From the NCBI RefSeq assembly GCF_003288805.1, contig NZ_NHYK01000012.1, positions 1-54,356 on the forward strand: a stretch of DNA of 54,356 bases, in the 5' to 3' direction. The notes under the pieces were generated by a model, which had not been told where the DNA came from, made no database searches, and saw nothing but the letters and a program-made list of their open reading frames with translations. This document shows, in pieces, positions 54,257 to 54,356 of the stretch. Position 1 is the first letter of the stretch, and each line of letters begins with the position of its first letter. The stretch is from Helicobacter sp. 10-6591 (lineage in GTDB: Bacteria; Campylobacterota; Campylobacteria; Campylobacterales; Helicobacteraceae). A program made the position numbers and the translations under genes.

Positions 54257-54356
54257 CTACCACATAAAATTCAACTTCATATAACCAGTATGCTGTGTAA
54301 GCTTAGAGTTAAAGGTAGTGTTGTAGTTAAATGTTATATAAAACCTTTCATCCAAA
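54257..54356 (-). CDS. C-terminus of an outer-membrane beta-barrel protein (cut by window edge)
   Basis: The minus strand from the window end reads 32 codons, LDERFYITFNYN...HTGYMKLNFMW-stop. The alternating pattern and final aromatic residue after MKLNF are typical of the last beta-strand of Helicobacter outer membrane proteins or autotransporters. Family cannot be fixed from this tail. It converges on the second metQ, 73 bp away. Confidence 0.5.
   Translation of the reverse strand, partial: LDERFYITFNYNTTFNSKLTQHTGYMKLNFMW

Overview
The window reads as chromosome of an enterohepatic-type Helicobacter (Campylobacterota). The gene content fits closely: four-subunit pyruvate:flavodoxin oxidoreductase (porGDAB), FqrB-like flavodoxin reductase, the acid-response regulator ArsR, the cytosolic zinc-binding chemoreceptor TlpD, a Hof-family outer membrane protein, the futalosine-pathway enzyme MqnD, discriminating GluRS1, and conserved blocks ddl-hydrolase-murF-HIT and ndk-DUF177-rpmF-plsX-fabH. 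Sialyltransferase, fucosyltransferase and proA genes argue against a simple H. pylori-like gene set. No rRNA, tRNA, IS element, prophage or CRISPR array was seen. Gene density is very high, with many 1-nt (TAATG) and 4-nt (ATGA) stop/start overlaps.

Layout. 1-1.3 kb: two tandem leftward GT42 sialyltransferase genes, the left one cut by the window edge; they share an identical 200-bp 5' segment. 1.4-5.7 kb, leftward: kgtP, ilvC, a GT90 glycosyltransferase, mqnD. 5.9-20.5 kb, rightward: rnc-aroC-gltX1-rbfA-rimP-ribD-trmN6-Hof porin-folE, then porGDAB-rnhB, a GT11 fucosyltransferase interrupted at a G11 tract, and coaD-tmk-comF. 20.5-22.1 kb, leftward: lpxB and a coiled-coil protein. 22.2-24.6 kb, rightward: ispG, proA. 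24.6-29.9 kb, leftward: thiD, a GT2 gene interrupted at a 10-bp C/G tract, fabH, plsX, rpmF, DUF177, ndk. 30.2-34.7 kb, rightward: clpS, secA, a LolC/E-type permease, an RRM protein behind a long 5' hairpin. Then divergent fur and tlpD, followed by PBP1A, ccoS, fqrB, xthA and a secreted endonuclease I. 41.8-45.6 kb: a degenerate trypsin-like protein (leftward), ppiA, a YajR-like MFS protein, arsR. 45.6-50.5 kb, leftward: ddl, hydrolase-acylphosphatase fusion, murF, HIT, periplasmic ankyrin protein. 50.6-54.2 kb, rightward: metN-metI-metQ-metQ. The right edge holds the C-terminus of a leftward outer-membrane beta-barrel protein.

How the genes work together. Four glycosyltransferase loci suggest surface glycan building, and three carry C/G homopolymer tracts of 10-11 bp. 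In this consensus the GT11 and GT2 genes are out of frame (OFF), while the sialyltransferase tract alters only the C-terminus. PorGDAB and FqrB form a plausible pyruvate-to-flavodoxin-to-NADPH route. The ddl/murF/PBP1A set serves cell-wall synthesis, fabH/plsX/lpxB the membrane lipids, and metNIQQ methionine import.

Main oddities: two genes (a Hof porin and metN) have good Shine-Dalgarno sequences and intact N-termini but only ATA and ATT at the expected start position; an alpha/beta hydrolase is fused to an acylphosphatase; ArsR has no adjacent ArsS kinase; and a 48-bp gene-tail relic follows the GT2 gene. All family assignments are from reading the translations; no database search was run.
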